A stretch of DNA of 64,000 nt, from positions 1,612,001 through 1,676,000 of the forward strand of contig NZ_CP012371.1 of NCBI RefSeq assembly GCF_000619905.2, read 5' to 3'. Shown in pieces: positions 54,729 through 64,000 of this stretch. The notes beneath the pieces were generated by a model. It saw only the letters and a list, made by a program, of their open reading frames with translations, made no database searches and was not told the origin of the DNA. Within the stretch, counting starts at the first letter, position 1. Each line of letters opens with the position of its first letter. A program made the position numbers and the translations under genes. This DNA comes from Nitrosospira briensis C-128. Its GTDB lineage: Bacteria > Pseudomonadota > Gammaproteobacteria > Burkholderiales > Nitrosomonadaceae.

Positions 54729-54863
54729 GTACCAAACAATAAAACCCGCAAACCGGTAACCGCACTCTACGATGTCGTGATCGTGGGCGGCGGCATTGTC
54801 GGCTTGTACCCAACGCCTGGCGACGGTTGGGGATGGTTAGGGCAAATGCCCGCAGGGGCGTGA
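54729..54863 (+). pseudogene. Startless FAD-oxidoreductase N-terminal fragment
   Basis: In the frame that continues past the TPR stop codon, 54768-54809 encodes YDVVIVGGGIVGLY, the beta-alpha-beta FAD/NAD-binding start of a flavin oxidoreductase, preceded by NNKTRKPVTAL. There is no start codon between the TAG and this motif, and after 'GLY' the family sequence stops and a TGA follows at 54861. It looks like the remaining N-terminus of a deleted oxidoreductase gene. Confidence 0.6.
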
Positions 54864-54897
54864 TAGAATCAACCTCCACCTCAAACGTAGTACTGCC

Positions 54898-57800
54898 ATG
54901 AACGAAACCCCTCGCACCAAATTGCTGGAAGAAATCCTCGCACGCCGCATTGTGCTGCTGGACGGCGCCATGGGAACCATGATCCAGAGCTACAGGCTCA
55001 ACGAAGCGGATTATCGTGGCGCTCGCTTTGCCGATTTTCCCCATGACATCAAAGGCAATAACGATCTTCTGACGCTCACCCAGCCGCAGGTTATCCGCGC
55101 CATCCACGATGCCTATCTGGAAGCCGGTGCGGATATCATCGAAACCAACACCTTCAATTCCACCGCCGCCTCGATGTCGGATTACCACATGCAGGATCTG
55201 GTATACGAACTCAATTTTGCCGGCGCCAAACTCGCGCGGGAAGCGGCACAGGCGATGGAGGCGAAAACGCCGGAAAAACCGCGCTTTGTTGCGGGCGTGC
55301 TGGGTCCGACCACTAAGACGGCATCGATCTCCCCGGATGTCAATGACCCGGGTTTCCGCGGCATCACTTTCGATCAACTGGTGGCGGATTATTCCGAATC
55401 CATTCGCGGCCTGATCGACGGCGGCGCGGATATCCTGCTGGTCGAAACCATATTCGATACGCTCAATGCCAAGGCAGCACTGTTCGCTGTGGATCAATAT
55501 TTCGAGACGCACGGCACAAGATTTCCTGTGATGATTTCGGCAACGATTACCGATGCTTCGGGACGTACGCTTTCCGGGCAGACGCCGGAGGCTTTCTGGA
55601 ATTCCGTAAGTAACGCACGGCCATTGTCGGTCGGGCTCAACTGCGCGCTGGGGGCGGAGTTGATGCGTCCCTATATCGAAGATTTATCCAGGGTGGCCGG
55701 TGTGCGTGTCAGCGCGCATCCCAATGCCGGCCTGCCCAATCCGCTGGCTGAGACAGGCTATGACGAGTCGCCTGAATACACCGCGGGTCTGATAAAAGAT
55801 TTTGCGCAATCGGGTTTCGTCAATATCGTCGGCGGCTGCTGCGGTACGACACCCGCCCATATCAAAGCGATTGCGGATGCAGTGAGCGGTATCGCACCGC
55901 GAGTCATACCCGATATTCCAAAAAAATTGCGGCTGTCCGGCCTGGAGCCGCTCGCCATTGGCGATGATTCATTGTTCGTGAATGTCGGCGAGCGAACCAA
56001 CGTTACCGGTTCGAAGGCCTTCGCCCGTTTGATACTGAACAACAATTATTCGGAAGCGCTGAGCGTTGCCCGCAACCAGGTCGAGAGTGGCGCGCAGATC
56101 ATCGATATCAACATGGATGAAGCGATGCTGGACTCGCAGAAGGCGATGGTTACGTTCCTGAACCTTGTCGCCGCCGAGCCGGATATCAGCCGTGTGCCCA
56201 TCATGCTGGACTCGAGCAAGTGGTCGGTGATCGAAGCGGGACTGAAATGTATTCAGGGCAAGGCGATCATCAATTCCATCAGCTTGAAGGAAGGCGAAGC
56301 GGAGTTCATCGAACATGCGAAGCTTGCGCTCCGCTACGGGGCAGCGGTAATTGTCATGGCGTTCGATGAAGCAGGTCAGGCTGATACGCTTGAGCGCAAA
56401 GTGGACATTTGCACGCGCTGCTACCGCATTCTTGTGGATGAGGTAGGCTTTCCACCTGAGGACATCATTTTTGATCCCAATGTTTTCGCGGTCGCCACGG
56501 GCATCGAGGAACATAACAATTACGGCCTGGATTACATCAATGCCACGCGCCTGATCAAGCAAACCCTGCCGTATGTCAAGGTGAGCGGCGGCGTTTCCAA
56601 TGTGTCGTTCTCTTTCCGCGGCAACGAGCCGGTGCGGGAAGCGATCCATACCGCTTTCCTCTACCACGCGGTTCGCGCCGGCATGACCATGGGCATCGTC
56701 AACGCCGGGCAACTTGGCGTTTATTCGGATATCCCCAAGGATCTGCTGGAACGGGTCGAGGATGTGCTGCTGAACCGCCCCCCCAAAGAAGGTGGAGACG
56801 CAAGCGCCACCGAGCGGCTGGTGGAATTTGCCGAGAGCTTCAAGGGACAGACCAAGGAGAACGTTGAAGACCTTGCCTGGCGCAACGAGTCGCTGCAGCA
56901 ACGCCTGACTCACGCGCTGGTAAGGGGTATCACCACTTACATCGTGGAAGATACCGAGGCGGCACGGCTCGAAGTCGCTGAGGCAGGCGGGCGCCCCATC
57001 CAGGTGATCGAGGGGCCGCTCATGAACGGGATGAATGTGGTGGGCGACCTGTTCGGCTCGGGCAAGATGTTTTTGCCCCAGGTGGTCAAGTCAGCGCGAG
57101 TCATGAAGCAGGCGGTGGCGCACCTGCTGCCGTTTATTGAAGCGGAAAAGAAACTGCTGGGCGATTCCAGGCCCAAGGGCAAGATCGTGATCGCCACGGT
57201 CAAGGGCGATGTTCACGATATCGGCAAGAATATCGTCACGGTAGTCCTTCAGTGTAACAATTATGCCGTGGTGAATATGGGCGTAATGGTGCCTGCTGCA
57301 CAGATTCTGGAAATGGCGCGGCGTGAGCAGGCCGACATGATCGGGCTGTCGGGCCTGATTACGCCCTCGCTGGAGGAAATGGCGCATGTGGCGAAGGAAA
57401 TGGAACGGGAAGGTTTTACCATTCCTTTATTGATCGGCGGGGCAACCACTTCGCGTGTGCACACTGCCGTGAAAGTGGCTCCCCATTACAGCGGCATTAC
57501 CGTATGGGTCCCGGATGCGAGCCGCGCCGTGAGCGTGTGCAGTAACTTGCTGTCGGAGGATCTGAAGGCGGGTTACGTGGAGAAACTCCAGGCCGAGTAC
57601 GAAAAAGTGCGCGCCCAGCATAAAAATAAAAGGGGGCCTGCGCCAATGCTATCCATAGCGGATGCCCGGAAGAATTCTTTTAAAATCGATTGGGAGAGCT
57701 ACACGCCGCCTGAACCGGATTTCATCGGCGTAAGGTCCTTGAGAAACTATCCACTGGAAAAACTGGTACCTTTCATCGACTGGACGCCGTTCTTTCAGGC

Positions 57801-58629
57801 GTGGGAATTGTCCGGCCGGTTTCCGGCAATTCTGCAGGACGAGGTGGTGGGAGAAGCGGCCACCAATCTGTACCGCGACGCCCAGGACATGCTGAAAAAA
57901 ATCGTCGAGCAGAAATGGCTGACAGCCAATGCCGTGTTTGGCCTTTTTCCCGCCAACACGGTAAATGATGACGACGTTGAAATCTACACGGATAAGGCTC
58001 GCACCCGGCTGGCAATGACTTTTCACAATTTGCGCCAGCAGACCAAGAAACCGGCCGGGCGTCCAAACCTGTGCCTGGCTGATTTCGTCGCGCCCAAGGA
58101 AACCGGTATAAAGGATGCCATCGGGGCATTCGCGGTGACTGCAGGTATGGGTATCGACGCGCGGATAAAAGCATTCGAGGAGGCGCATGACGACTACAGC
58201 GCAATCATCCTGAAGGCGCTGGCGGACCGTCTGGCCGAAGCTTTCGCCGAGCACATGCATTGGCGGGTACGGCGCGAATTCTGGGGTTTTGCAAAAGATG
58301 AAGACCTGGATACCGAGCAACTCGTCGGCGAAGAGTATCGTGGCATCCGCCCCGCGCCGGGCTATCCCGCTTGCCCCGATCATACCGAGAAAGGGCCTTT
58401 GTTCGAAATGCTGAAAGCGCCCGAAAATGCGGGCATTATCATCACTGAATCTTACGCGATGGTGCCTACTGCGGCGGTATCCGGTTTTTATTTTTCTCAC
58501 CCCGACGCCGATTATTTTGCGGTAGGCAAAATCGGCAAGGATCAGGTGGAAGATTATGCGAAGCGCAAAGGCTGGACGCTGGAGGAAACCGAGCAATGGC
58601 TGGCGCCCGTTCTCGCATATGATCGATAG
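54898..58629 (+). CDS. metH: Cobalamin-dependent methionine synthase MetH
   Basis: MetH transfers methyl from methyltetrahydrofolate through cobalamin to homocysteine. The 1243-residue protein has all four modules: homocysteine domain with zinc Cys ('GLNCALGAE', '[15 protein letters not shown]' near 311-325), folate domain ('[20 protein letters not shown]', '[11 protein letters not shown]'), cobalamin domain with D-x-H-x-x-G 'GDVHDIGKN' (axial His773), and the SAM-activation domain ('[18 protein letters not shown]'). Length is normal. No cobalamin riboswitch is evident upstream. Confidence 0.98.
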   Translation: MNETPRTKLLEEILARRIVLLDGAMGTMIQSYRLNEADYRGARFADFPHDIKGNNDLLTLTQPQVIRAIHDAYLEAGADIIETNTFNSTAASMSDYHMQDLVYELNFAGAKLAREAAQAMEAKTPEKPRFVAGVLGPTTKTASISPDVNDPGFRGITFDQLVADYSESIRGLIDGGADILLVETIFDTLNAKAALFAVDQYFETHGTRFPVMISATITDASGRTLSGQTPEAFWNSVSNARPLSVGLNCALGAELMRPYIEDLSRVAGVRVSAHPNAGLPNPLAETGYDESPEYTAGLIKDFAQSGFVNIVGGCCGTTPAHIKAIADAVSGIAPRVIPDIPKKLRLSGLEPLAIGDDSLFVNVGERTNVTGSKAFARLILNNNYSEALSVARNQVESGAQIIDINMDEAMLDSQKAMVTFLNLVAAEPDISRVPIMLDSSKWSVIEAGLKCIQGKAIINSISLKEGEAEFIEHAKLALRYGAAVIVMAFDEAGQADTLERKVDICTRCYRILVDEVGFPPEDIIFDPNVFAVATGIEEHNNYGLDYINATRLIKQTLPYVKVSGGVSNVSFSFRGNEPVREAIHTAFLYHAVRAGMTMGIVNAGQLGVYSDIPKDLLERVEDVLLNRPPKEGGDASATERLVEFAESFKGQTKENVEDLAWRNESLQQRLTHALVRGITTYIVEDTEAARLEVAEAGGRPIQVIEGPLMNGMNVVGDLFGSGKMFLPQVVKSARVMKQAVAHLLPFIEAEKKLLGDSRPKGKIVIATVKGDVHDIGKNIVTVVLQCNNYAVVNMGVMVPAAQILEMARREQADMIGLSGLITPSLEEMAHVAKEMEREGFTIPLLIGGATTSRVHTAVKVAPHYSGITVWVPDASRAVSVCSNLLSEDLKAGYVEKLQAEYEKVRAQHKNKRGPAPMLSIADARKNSFKIDWESYTPPEPDFIGVRSLRNYPLEKLVPFIDWTPFFQAWELSGRFPAILQDEVVGEAATNLYRDAQDMLKKIVEQKWLTANAVFGLFPANTVNDDDVEIYTDKARTRLAMTFHNLRQQTKKPAGRPNLCLADFVAPKETGIKDAIGAFAVTAGMGIDARIKAFEEAHDDYSAIILKALADRLAEAFAEHMHWRVRREFWGFAKDEDLDTEQLVGEEYRGIRPAPGYPACPDHTEKGPLFEMLKAPENAGIIITESYAMVPTAAVSGFYFSHPDADYFAVGKIGKDQVEDYAKRKGWTLEETEQWLAPVLAYDR

Positions 58630-58722
58630 CTACGGTCGAAAAGTGAATGTTGGTCGGCTGACGCCGGCCAACTGACTGCGGGCATGCGGTATTCTGTAGA
58701 AAGGTGATGCGAGACGAGTCGA

Positions 58723-60876
58723 TCAGCTCTTCATGCGGGTGATTTTCGCCACTTCGGGAATACGCCTCAAGCTGCGCATCACTTGCGCCAGATGATGGCG
58801 GTTACGGACCTGCAACATGAAATTCATGGTTGTGTACGTACCCTCTCCTTCATCTTCGTCCATGGCAACATTGTCAATATTGGATCCGGCCTCGGCGATC
58901 GCAGCGGCCACTCTCGCCAGCACACCACGTTGATCGGCCACCAGCAGCTTGATGCTGACCTCGAACTGCCTGCTGATATCCTTGCCCCAAGCCACGTCCA
59001 GCCAGTTTTCCGAGTTACCGCGGTTTTTTAAAGCGGCCGGGCAGTCATGGGTATGAATCACAAGCCCCTGATCTTTCTTGATAAAGCCAACAATGGAATC
59101 CCCCGGGATGGGGCGGCAGCATTTCGCAAACTGCACTGCCATGCCTTCTGTGCCAAGTATGGTGATGACACCTCCGGTCCCATTCGGGCCGGAGGCGGAT
59201 TCTCCCGGAACCGCCAGCCGTCTGGCAATTACCGCCGGCAGGTGCTTGCCCAGCCCCATATCCGCCAGTAAATCCGTCTTGGATTTAGCCCCGCTCTCAC
59301 GTGCCAGTTTTTCCCACTGCGCCGCAGTTATCGTTTCGGGATCGACCTTGAGCGAAATTAAAGCTTGATTCAGCAAGCGCTCCCCCAGTTTGGCCGACTC
59401 TTCATATTGCATGGTCTTGAGAAAACGGCGGATATGCGAGCGTGCCTTGCCGGTGCCCACGTAATTAAGCCAGGCAGGATTGGGTTTTGCATGTGACGCA
59501 GTCACGATCTCCACGCGGTCGCCGCTTCGGAGCATGGTGCGCAGCGGCGCATTTTCGCCGTTTATTTTTGCCGCCACGCAGCAATCCCCGATGTCGGTAT
59601 GCACTGCATAGGCGAAGTCCACCGCGGTGGATTCTTTCGGTAGCGCTAATATCTTGCCTTGGGGCGTAAATACGTAGACCTCTCCGGGAAACAGGTCAAC
59701 TTTGAGATGTTCCAGGAATTCCAGCGAATCGGTGGAATCGCTGAGCGTCTCCAGCAGGCTCTGCAACCACTGGTGGGTTTTCATGTGCAGGTCGTTGAGA
59801 TCTGCATCCGTACTCTTGTAGAGCCAGTGAGATGCGACACCTGCCTCGGCGATTCGATGCATTTCGGGAGTGCGAATTTGCACTTCGATGGGCGTGCCGT
59901 AGGGTCCCCACAAGGTGTTGTGCAACGACTGGTAGCCATTTCCCTTGGGGATGGCGATATAGTCCTTGAATTTTCCGGGGATGGGATTGTAGAGGCTGTG
60001 CAATGCACCCAGTGCGATATAACACGAGGGTACGTCTTTGACAATGACGCGAAAGCCGTAGATATCGAGGATCTCGGAGAATGTGAGATTCTTCTCCACC
60101 ATTTTCGTGTAGATACTATAGAGCTGCTTTTCTCGCCCCGTCACCTCGGCATCCAGCCCTGCCACTTTAAGACGCTGCTTGATCGTATCCAGGATTTTCG
60201 TGACCATTTCCCGGCGATTTCCGCGGGCCGCCTTGGTGGCGTTGGCCAGAACACGGTAACGCGTCGGGAACAGGTAACGGAAGCTTAGATCCTGCAGCTC
60301 ATGATAGATATTGTTGAGCCCCAGCCGATTGGCGATAGGGGCGTAGATTTCCATGGTTTCGCGCGCGATACGGCGCCGTTTCTCTGCCCGCATCGCTTCC
60401 AGCGTACGCATGTTGTGCAGGCGGTCCGCCAATTTGATAAGTATGACGCGCACGTCCCGCGCCATGGCCAGCAGCATTTTGCGGAAATTTTCCGCCTGTG
60501 CATCCGCATGGGTCTGGAACTCGATCTTGTCGAGCTTCGAAACACCGTCCACCAGATCCGCAACCGATTTGCCAAATCTATTACTGATCTCGGCTTTGGA
60601 GACATGCGTATCCTCCATCACATCGTGCAGTAGCGCGGCTGCCAGCGTCTGGGTGTCCAGGCGTAATTTGCCGAGTATGCTGGCTACCGCCAGCGGATGG
60701 GAGATATAGGGTTCGCCGGATTTTCGGAATTGCCCGGAGTGGGCGCTTTGACTGAAAAGGTAGGCGTTCTGAAGTTCGGAAACATCCTCCCGCTTAAGGT
60801 AGCTCGACAGCTCGCGAAAAAGGAAATTCGCCTCAGGCAAGGTAGCAGAAGAATCCGGCAGACCTCGTGCTCGCAT
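58723..60876 (-). CDS. spoT: Bifunctional (p)ppGpp synthetase/hydrolase SpoT
   Basis: SpoT makes and degrades the alarmone (p)ppGpp. The 717-residue protein has an HD hydrolase domain ('ALLHDVMEDTHVSKAEISNR'), a synthetase domain ('GFRVIVKDVPSCYIALGAL', 'DYIAIPKGNGYQSLHNTLWG'), a TGS domain ('VFTPQGKILALPKESTAVDF'), a linker region and a C-terminal ACT domain. It is the third gene of gmk-rpoZ-spoT, the classical order. Confidence 0.97.
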   Translation of the reverse strand: MRARGLPDSSATLPEANFLFRELSSYLKREDVSELQNAYLFSQSAHSGQFRKSGEPYISHPLAVASILGKLRLDTQTLAAALLHDVMEDTHVSKAEISNRFGKSVADLVDGVSKLDKIEFQTHADAQAENFRKMLLAMARDVRVILIKLADRLHNMRTLEAMRAEKRRRIARETMEIYAPIANRLGLNNIYHELQDLSFRYLFPTRYRVLANATKAARGNRREMVTKILDTIKQRLKVAGLDAEVTGREKQLYSIYTKMVEKNLTFSEILDIYGFRVIVKDVPSCYIALGALHSLYNPIPGKFKDYIAIPKGNGYQSLHNTLWGPYGTPIEVQIRTPEMHRIAEAGVASHWLYKSTDADLNDLHMKTHQWLQSLLETLSDSTDSLEFLEHLKVDLFPGEVYVFTPQGKILALPKESTAVDFAYAVHTDIGDCCVAAKINGENAPLRTMLRSGDRVEIVTASHAKPNPAWLNYVGTGKARSHIRRFLKTMQYEESAKLGERLLNQALISLKVDPETITAAQWEKLARESGAKSKTDLLADMGLGKHLPAVIARRLAVPGESASGPNGTGGVITILGTEGMAVQFAKCCRPIPGDSIVGFIKKDQGLVIHTHDCPAALKNRGNSENWLDVAWGKDISRQFEVSIKLLVADQRGVLARVAAAIAEAGSNIDNVAMDEDEGEGTYTTMNFMLQVRNRHHLAQVMRSLRRIPEVAKITRMKS

Positions 60877-61015
60877 CGTCGTTTCCTTGATTTCCTGTTA
60901 TACCAGTACAGTTTTTTTCAGGACGGCATCACCTTCATGGCAATCGATCATTCTTTTCTACAAATGCTTACAGTGTAAAGCAGGCTTTTTACAAGAAAGC
61001 CAAGCCGTTCAAAAA

Positions 61016-61222
61016 TCAAATGGGACCCATTGTGAGGAGTTCAATTCCCACTCTTCCTTGTGCAAGTTCGCGCAATGCAATGACGGTGGGTTTATCCCGC
61101 GCGGACTCCACCATGGGGGTGCCCCCCACTGAAAGCTGTCTTGCACGAACGGTCGCGACCAACGTCATATCGAAGCGGTTGGGAATTTTTTTCAAACAAT
61201 CGTCAACGGTAATACGCGCCAT
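61016..61222 (-). CDS. rpoZ: RNA polymerase omega subunit
   Basis: Omega stabilises the beta-prime subunit and forms part of a ppGpp site. The 68-residue protein '[20 protein letters not shown]' to '[15 protein letters not shown]' is typical. I start it at the ATG at 61222; the frame is open 17 codons further but that part is not conserved. It lies between gmk and spoT. Confidence 0.96.
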   Translation of the reverse strand: MARITVDDCLKKIPNRFDMTLVATVRARQLSVGGTPMVESARDKPTVIALRELAQGRVGIELLTMGPI

Positions 61223-61343
61223 GATCTTGCCTCTGCTAATGTATAGAAATTGAAGTATAGAATGCCCCACCAACTAAAGGCAACCTGCGAAAGAGAAGTG
61301 TAGCGCCGCCAGCCATTCGGCCGAACGTTGGAATTATCGTCGC

Positions 61344-61976
61344 TTATGGAGAAAGCGTTCTGCCGAGTTGCGCCACCAGACCATGGTGGCGGGCAAGCTG
61401 TTTCGTCATTCTCAAGCGCTCGGCTTGTACAATGCACTTCAAATCCTGTAATGCCTTGTCCAGCCTGTCATTGATGATAACATAGTCATACTCGCCGGCA
61501 TGGCTGATTTCGTCGCGGGCCGCCGCCAGGCGGCGTCCGATCGCTTCGAGACTATCCTGAGCCCGTTGCCGCAAGCGCATTTCCAGCACCTCGAGCGAAG
61601 GAGGCAGAATAAAAATTTTCACTGCCTGAGAAAAAACCTTTTGCACCTGATGAGCGCCTTGGCTATCAATTTCCAGCAGAACGTCGCGTCCCGAAGCTAC
61701 GGTTTCGTTGATCCAACGTTTTGAAGTGCCATAGAAATTTCCGTAAACTTGCGCACTTTCCAGAAACTCGTCCTGTTTCAGCCTCTGCTCGAAAATCTCC
61801 CGGCGTATAAAATGATAATCGCGACCGTCGATTTCTTCAGGACGCGCCGGCCGCGAGGTGTATGAAATTGACAGGCTCAGGTCGATACCGGTTTGAAGCA
61901 GGGCTTTGACCAGGCTGGTTTTTCCCGCGCCTGATGGGGCACTGATAATATATAAGTCACCCGGCGTTATGATCAT
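61344..61976 (-). CDS. gmk: Guanylate kinase
   Basis: Gmk phosphorylates GMP/dGMP to GDP. The 210-residue protein shows the P-loop 'LYIISAPSGAGKTSLVKALL', GMP-binding 'SISYTSRPARPEEIDGRDYH' and 'DVLLEIDSQGAHQVQKV'. It heads the gmk-rpoZ-spoT unit, tying guanine nucleotide supply to ppGpp control. Confidence 0.97.
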   Translation of the reverse strand: MIITPGDLYIISAPSGAGKTSLVKALLQTGIDLSLSISYTSRPARPEEIDGRDYHFIRREIFEQRLKQDEFLESAQVYGNFYGTSKRWINETVASGRDVLLEIDSQGAHQVQKVFSQAVKIFILPPSLEVLEMRLRQRAQDSLEAIGRRLAAARDEISHAGEYDYVIINDRLDKALQDLKCIVQAERLRMTKQLARHHGLVAQLGRTLSP

Positions 61977-62399
61977 ATTGAAGTTAACCCTACAGTATTA
62001 ACGCACGGTATCACCCCCCAGTTTGCTGGTTGCGGTGTTCCCTCTTTCCAGCTTTTTAACCTAAATCCGGTAGTTGGACGGGGGGAAGTGTACGGTTTTT
62101 GGGGTGCAGGGCAAGGCGCAACGACGCGGAATGGTCGTTCCATTCCAACAAGTTGCAACGCAGCCATGTGCCGCAAAAACTGTGCAATTCTCCCCGTAGC
62201 GCCCTCACCCGGAAGGTGGTGTTAAATAATATGAGATATTGTTATTAATCATAACACTGATCTATTAAATGAGCGGTCAACTACTGGATTTAGGTTTATA
62301 GCAGCGCTGTCGCTTGATTATCAAGTGTGCTGCCAAAGTTTAACAGCTTCGGCTCATTCCAACCAAGCCAACTGATCCGGTTAATCCAATCAATGCCAT
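61977..62399. other. Intergenic region with long palindrome between gmk and trxC
   Basis: No gene. It contains a long imperfect palindrome (62090-62184) and one copy of a 19-base repeat (62064-62082) whose partner lies at the end of trxC (62408-62426), listed separately. Confidence 0.5.
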
Positions 62400-62426
62400 T
62401 AATCCCGAATCCGGCAGTTGGACGGG
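62064..62426. repeat. Direct repeat pair AATCCGG-AGTTGGACGGG
   Basis: Two copies of a 19-base sequence (one mismatch, T or C at position 8) lie at 62064-62082 and 62408-62426. They bracket the palindrome at 62090-62184. The right copy sits in the loop of a hairpin just beyond and overlapping the trxC stop. Confidence 0.6.
62090..62184. repeat. Long imperfect palindrome
   Basis: The arms 62090-62134 and 62140-62184 are imperfect reverse complements around the loop TCGTT. The inner 7 bp (GGAATGG/CCATTCC) are perfect and outer blocks such as GTTTTTG/GCAAAAAC and GCGCAAC/GTTGCAACGC match less exactly. As DNA or RNA this would fold into a long hairpin. It has the look of a miniature dispersed element. 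Confidence 0.55.
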
Positions 62427-62441
62427 TCGGATTCAGGATTA
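62400..62441 (-). terminator. Stem-loop at the end of trxC
   Basis: Arms 62400-62412 and 62429-62441 pair over 13 bases with one mismatch around a 16-base loop. It overlaps the trxC stop codon and has no U-tract, so termination strength is doubtful. Confidence 0.4.
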
Positions 62442-62870
62442 ATGTGCACGAACCCAGCGCACAATATCCTGTGTTGTCAAAGCACCGGCCTGCCGCGCCA
62501 CTTCATGCCCGTCTTTAAACAGAATCAAAGTAGGGATGCTGCGGATGCTGTATTGCGTACCCAACGCTTGCTCGGTATCGGTGTTCACCTTGGCTACACG
62601 GACAAGCGGCTCCAGCATTGCCGCGGCTTGCACGAAGGCTGGAGCCATCATCTTGCATGGCCCGCACCACGGCGCCCAGAAATCCACTACCAGCGGTATA
62701 TCATTGTGGTTTAGGTGTCGTGCGAATGTGGACGTGGTGAGCTCTACTGGATGGCCCGTGAACAAAGGTTGGTGACACTGCCCACAACCGGGTTTCTGGT
62801 CGAGTCGCGCAGTCGGCACACGATTGATCGCTTGACAGTGAGGGCATACGAGGTGAGAGGAGTCGCTCAT
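62439..62870 (-). CDS. trxC: Thioredoxin 2 (zinc-containing) TrxC
   Basis: TrxC is an oxidative-stress thioredoxin. The 143-residue protein has an N-terminal zinc ribbon with two CxxC pairs ('CPHCQAINRV', 'GCGQC') and the thioredoxin domain with active site 'FWAPWCGPCKMMAP' and cis-Pro 'IRSIPTLILFKDG'. Transcribed alone. Confidence 0.95.
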   Translation of the reverse strand: MSDSSHLVCPHCQAINRVPTARLDQKPGCGQCHQPLFTGHPVELTTSTFARHLNHNDIPLVVDFWAPWCGPCKMMAPAFVQAAAMLEPLVRVAKVNTDTEQALGTQYSIRSIPTLILFKDGHEVARQAGALTTQDIVRWVRAH

Positions 62871-63156
62871 GGAGTTCGTATATCGCAGTGATTGATTACT
62901 TGATCAGATGAGGGCGGTCCACCCGATTTCAAATGTCATTTATCCATGTTCGGTCTTTTTGATTCACACGACCTGACAAGCTTTTTAATCTAATGTCCAA
63001 TTCTTGCGGCGGCGGCAAAAAAGCATCCCGGAGATATCCCATCTTCGCTTTGAGGCAAACTGGCCTCCATATTATCTCTGTGGTTTAGCGCACGGATATA
63101 AGCAGTGAAAAAGGCAAATGATATGGATGCTCTATCTCTATATGAAGGGGAACGAC
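62871..63156. other. Intergenic region between trxC and the small membrane peptide
   Basis: No gene or RNA is evident. It contains the divergent promoters of trxC (minus) and of the small peptide gene (plus). Confidence 0.35.
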
Positions 63157-63237
63157 ATGAATAGTATAACTTCCTGGATTATTTATATTGTAATACTTGT
63201 TGCCGGTTTGGGCATTCTGGGAATAGGTTGGGTATAA
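63157..63237 (+). CDS. Tiny single-span membrane peptide
   Basis: A 26-residue frame beginning MNSITSWIIYIVILVAG and ending ILGIGWV is a single membrane helix with a four-residue polar start. A good ribosome site (AAGGGGAAC) precedes the ATG. Such peptides often regulate membrane complexes; no partner is evident. It is too short for routine gene calling. Confidence 0.5.
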   Translation: MNSITSWIIYIVILVAGLGILGIGWV

Positions 63238-63454
63238 GTCATCGCCTCGGACCCATAAACGCCTTGGGGTACTGCTCAGGCCAATTTAGAAAGGGAAGTT
63301 CTCAGACTTTTAATGCTCCGCCCCATCCACGCTTATAAAATAAAGGTCATGTCGCTTGATCTCCTACCTAATACCGATTTTCTACACGTAATGAGTAACT
63401 CGTGGTCTAGGCGGATAGAAGGGTAGACATTTGTATGAAACCTTTTATTCGTGC
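63238..63454. other. Gene-free stretch before relic frame
   Basis: No gene is seen between the tiny membrane peptide and the relic coding segment. No terminator of standard form was recognised. Confidence 0.35.
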
Positions 63455-63601
63455 GAATTTCGGTCTGGCGCCGTACGATATGTCACTCTAAATTCTGCAC
63501 CTAAAGGCCGGACACCGAAAGGGCTCGCCGAGCTGGAGAAGTCAGCCAACGTCATGATCGACGATTTCCTCTGGTGGACCTCAGCTTTAAAGGCAGCCTG
63601 A
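63455..63601 (+). pseudogene. C-terminal remnant of an unidentified oxidoreductase-like gene
   Basis: An open frame without a usable start encodes EFRSGAVRYVTLNSAPKG, RTPKGLAELEKSANVMIDD and FLWWTSALKAA before a TGA. The amphipathic ending resembles the C-terminus of flavodoxin-fold NAD(P)H oxidoreductases, but the match is from memory of the pattern and weak. It ends 19 bases before the SDR gene, so it may be the truncated remainder of a former operon partner. Confidence 0.35.
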
Positions 63602-63620
63602 GAGTTTTGATTGAGACAGC

Positions 63621-64000
63621 ATGAAAACCTCGATAAAGACACACGAAGGACACGTGGCCTTGGTGACCGGCGCCGCCCAAGGTATCGGACAAGCGATCGC
63701 ATTGGCACTCGCGGAACGGGGCGCGGAAGTGATTGCGACGGACCTCACGCTTCCGCACCAGACCGTGGACAAGATCGGCCGATCGGCGCACGCGTTTCAA
63801 CTTGACGTGACAGAGGAAGAGGACTGGCGTTCGGTATCCCTTAAGAGCCGCGATATCGGCGAGGTGGATATCGTTGTAAACAATGCGGGTTATTTTCCAA
63901 ATCGCTCTATCGACGAACTGGATCTGCCGACGTGGCGGAAGACGATGGCCACGAATTTGGACTCACACTTCTTAAGTGTGAAGTATTTCTTGCCAACAAT
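63621..64000 (+). CDS. Short-chain dehydrogenase/reductase, N-terminal part
   Basis: The gene runs off the window; 126 codons are present. 'ALVTGAAQGIGQAIALALAE' is the TGxxxGxG cofactor motif, Asp in 'VIATDLTLP' suggests NAD rather than NADP, and 'DIVVNNAGYFP' is the NNAG motif. The catalytic Tyr-Lys lies beyond the window. Substrate unknown. Confidence 0.93.
   Translation, partial: MKTSIKTHEGHVALVTGAAQGIGQAIALALAERGAEVIATDLTLPHQTVDKIGRSAHAFQLDVTEEEDWRSVSLKSRDIGEVDIVVNNAGYFPNRSIDELDLPTWRKTMATNLDSHFLSVKYFLPT

Noticed and set aside
54729-54897. A cobalamin or SAM riboswitch before metH
   Set aside because: No conserved B12-box or SAM-riboswitch core could be seen, and the space is partly occupied by the oxidoreductase remnant.
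54493-55512. A 339-codon minus-strand frame across the TPR gene and the start of metH
   Set aside because: It is antisense to two well-supported genes and the product has no recognisable domain.

Overview
The window looks like a chromosomal segment of a betaproteobacterial ammonia oxidiser, most likely Nitrosospira (Nitrosomonadaceae). The main evidence is a stand-alone amoC (692-1501) encoding ammonia monooxygenase subunit C with its Asp-His-His copper ligands. Supporting evidence is betaproteobacterial synteny: gmk-rpoZ-spoT, dusB-fis-purH-purD-hemF, pepP-ubiH, amgK-murU, ubiK-comM and a glcDEF operon. No second amo gene is present. The genus is an inference from gene content.

Layout. 1-4.0 kb: 5' part of lolA, amoC on the opposite strand behind a sigma-E-like promoter, then ftsK. 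4.1-9.1 kb: glycolate oxidase glcD-glcE-glcF with a tartronate semialdehyde reductase, likely 2-phosphoglycolate salvage in a Calvin-cycle organism. 9.5-14.0 kb: a rubredoxin reductase and a group of small envelope proteins (two glycine-zipper proteins, three His-rich secreted proteins). 14.1-17.2 kb: an exported isoaspartyl methyltransferase coupled to a membrane-embedded spermidine-synthase-like protein. 17.4-26.7 kb: accessory DNA between a decayed 3' half of tRNA-Lys and the intact tRNA-Lys(CTT). It carries two DUF4398-type lipoproteins, a CNP1-like lipoprotein, two glycosyltransferases, an HflX-type GTPase and a RAYT transposase. 26.9-30.8 kb: Mut7-C RNase, VOC protein, methyltransferase and a BASS transporter. 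30.8-35.6 kb: a decayed integration zone beside tRNA-Ala(CGC), with relics of tyrosine integrases, a second RAYT bounded by inverted repeats and a PEP-CTERM protein. 35.7-48.4 kb: housekeeping genes for haem, purines, tRNA modification, ubiquinone, peptidoglycan recycling and competence.

The most unusual locus is 48.6-54.9 kb. A strong promoter and ribosome site precede a 243-residue protein with a leader and four 38-residue repeats rich in His, Asn and Gly. Five same-strand genes follow at close or overlapping spacing: a protein with a Cys-Cys-Cys motif (DUF483-like pattern), a SPASM radical SAM maturase with a PqqD-like N-terminus, an HExxH putative peptide hydroxylase, a 2OG-Fe(II) oxygenase-like protein lacking the usual C-terminal Arg, and a TPR protein. 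A startless FAD-oxidoreductase fragment closes the run. This reads as a RiPP or protein-modification system with three candidate tailoring enzymes acting on a repeat-bearing substrate; its product is unknown.

54.9-64.0 kb: metH, then spoT-rpoZ-gmk, trxC, a tiny membrane peptide and the start of an SDR gene that runs off the window. REP-like elements (GTAG plus a palindrome) are scattered at 9.3, 9.4, 38.1 and 44.6 kb, consistent with the two RAYT genes.
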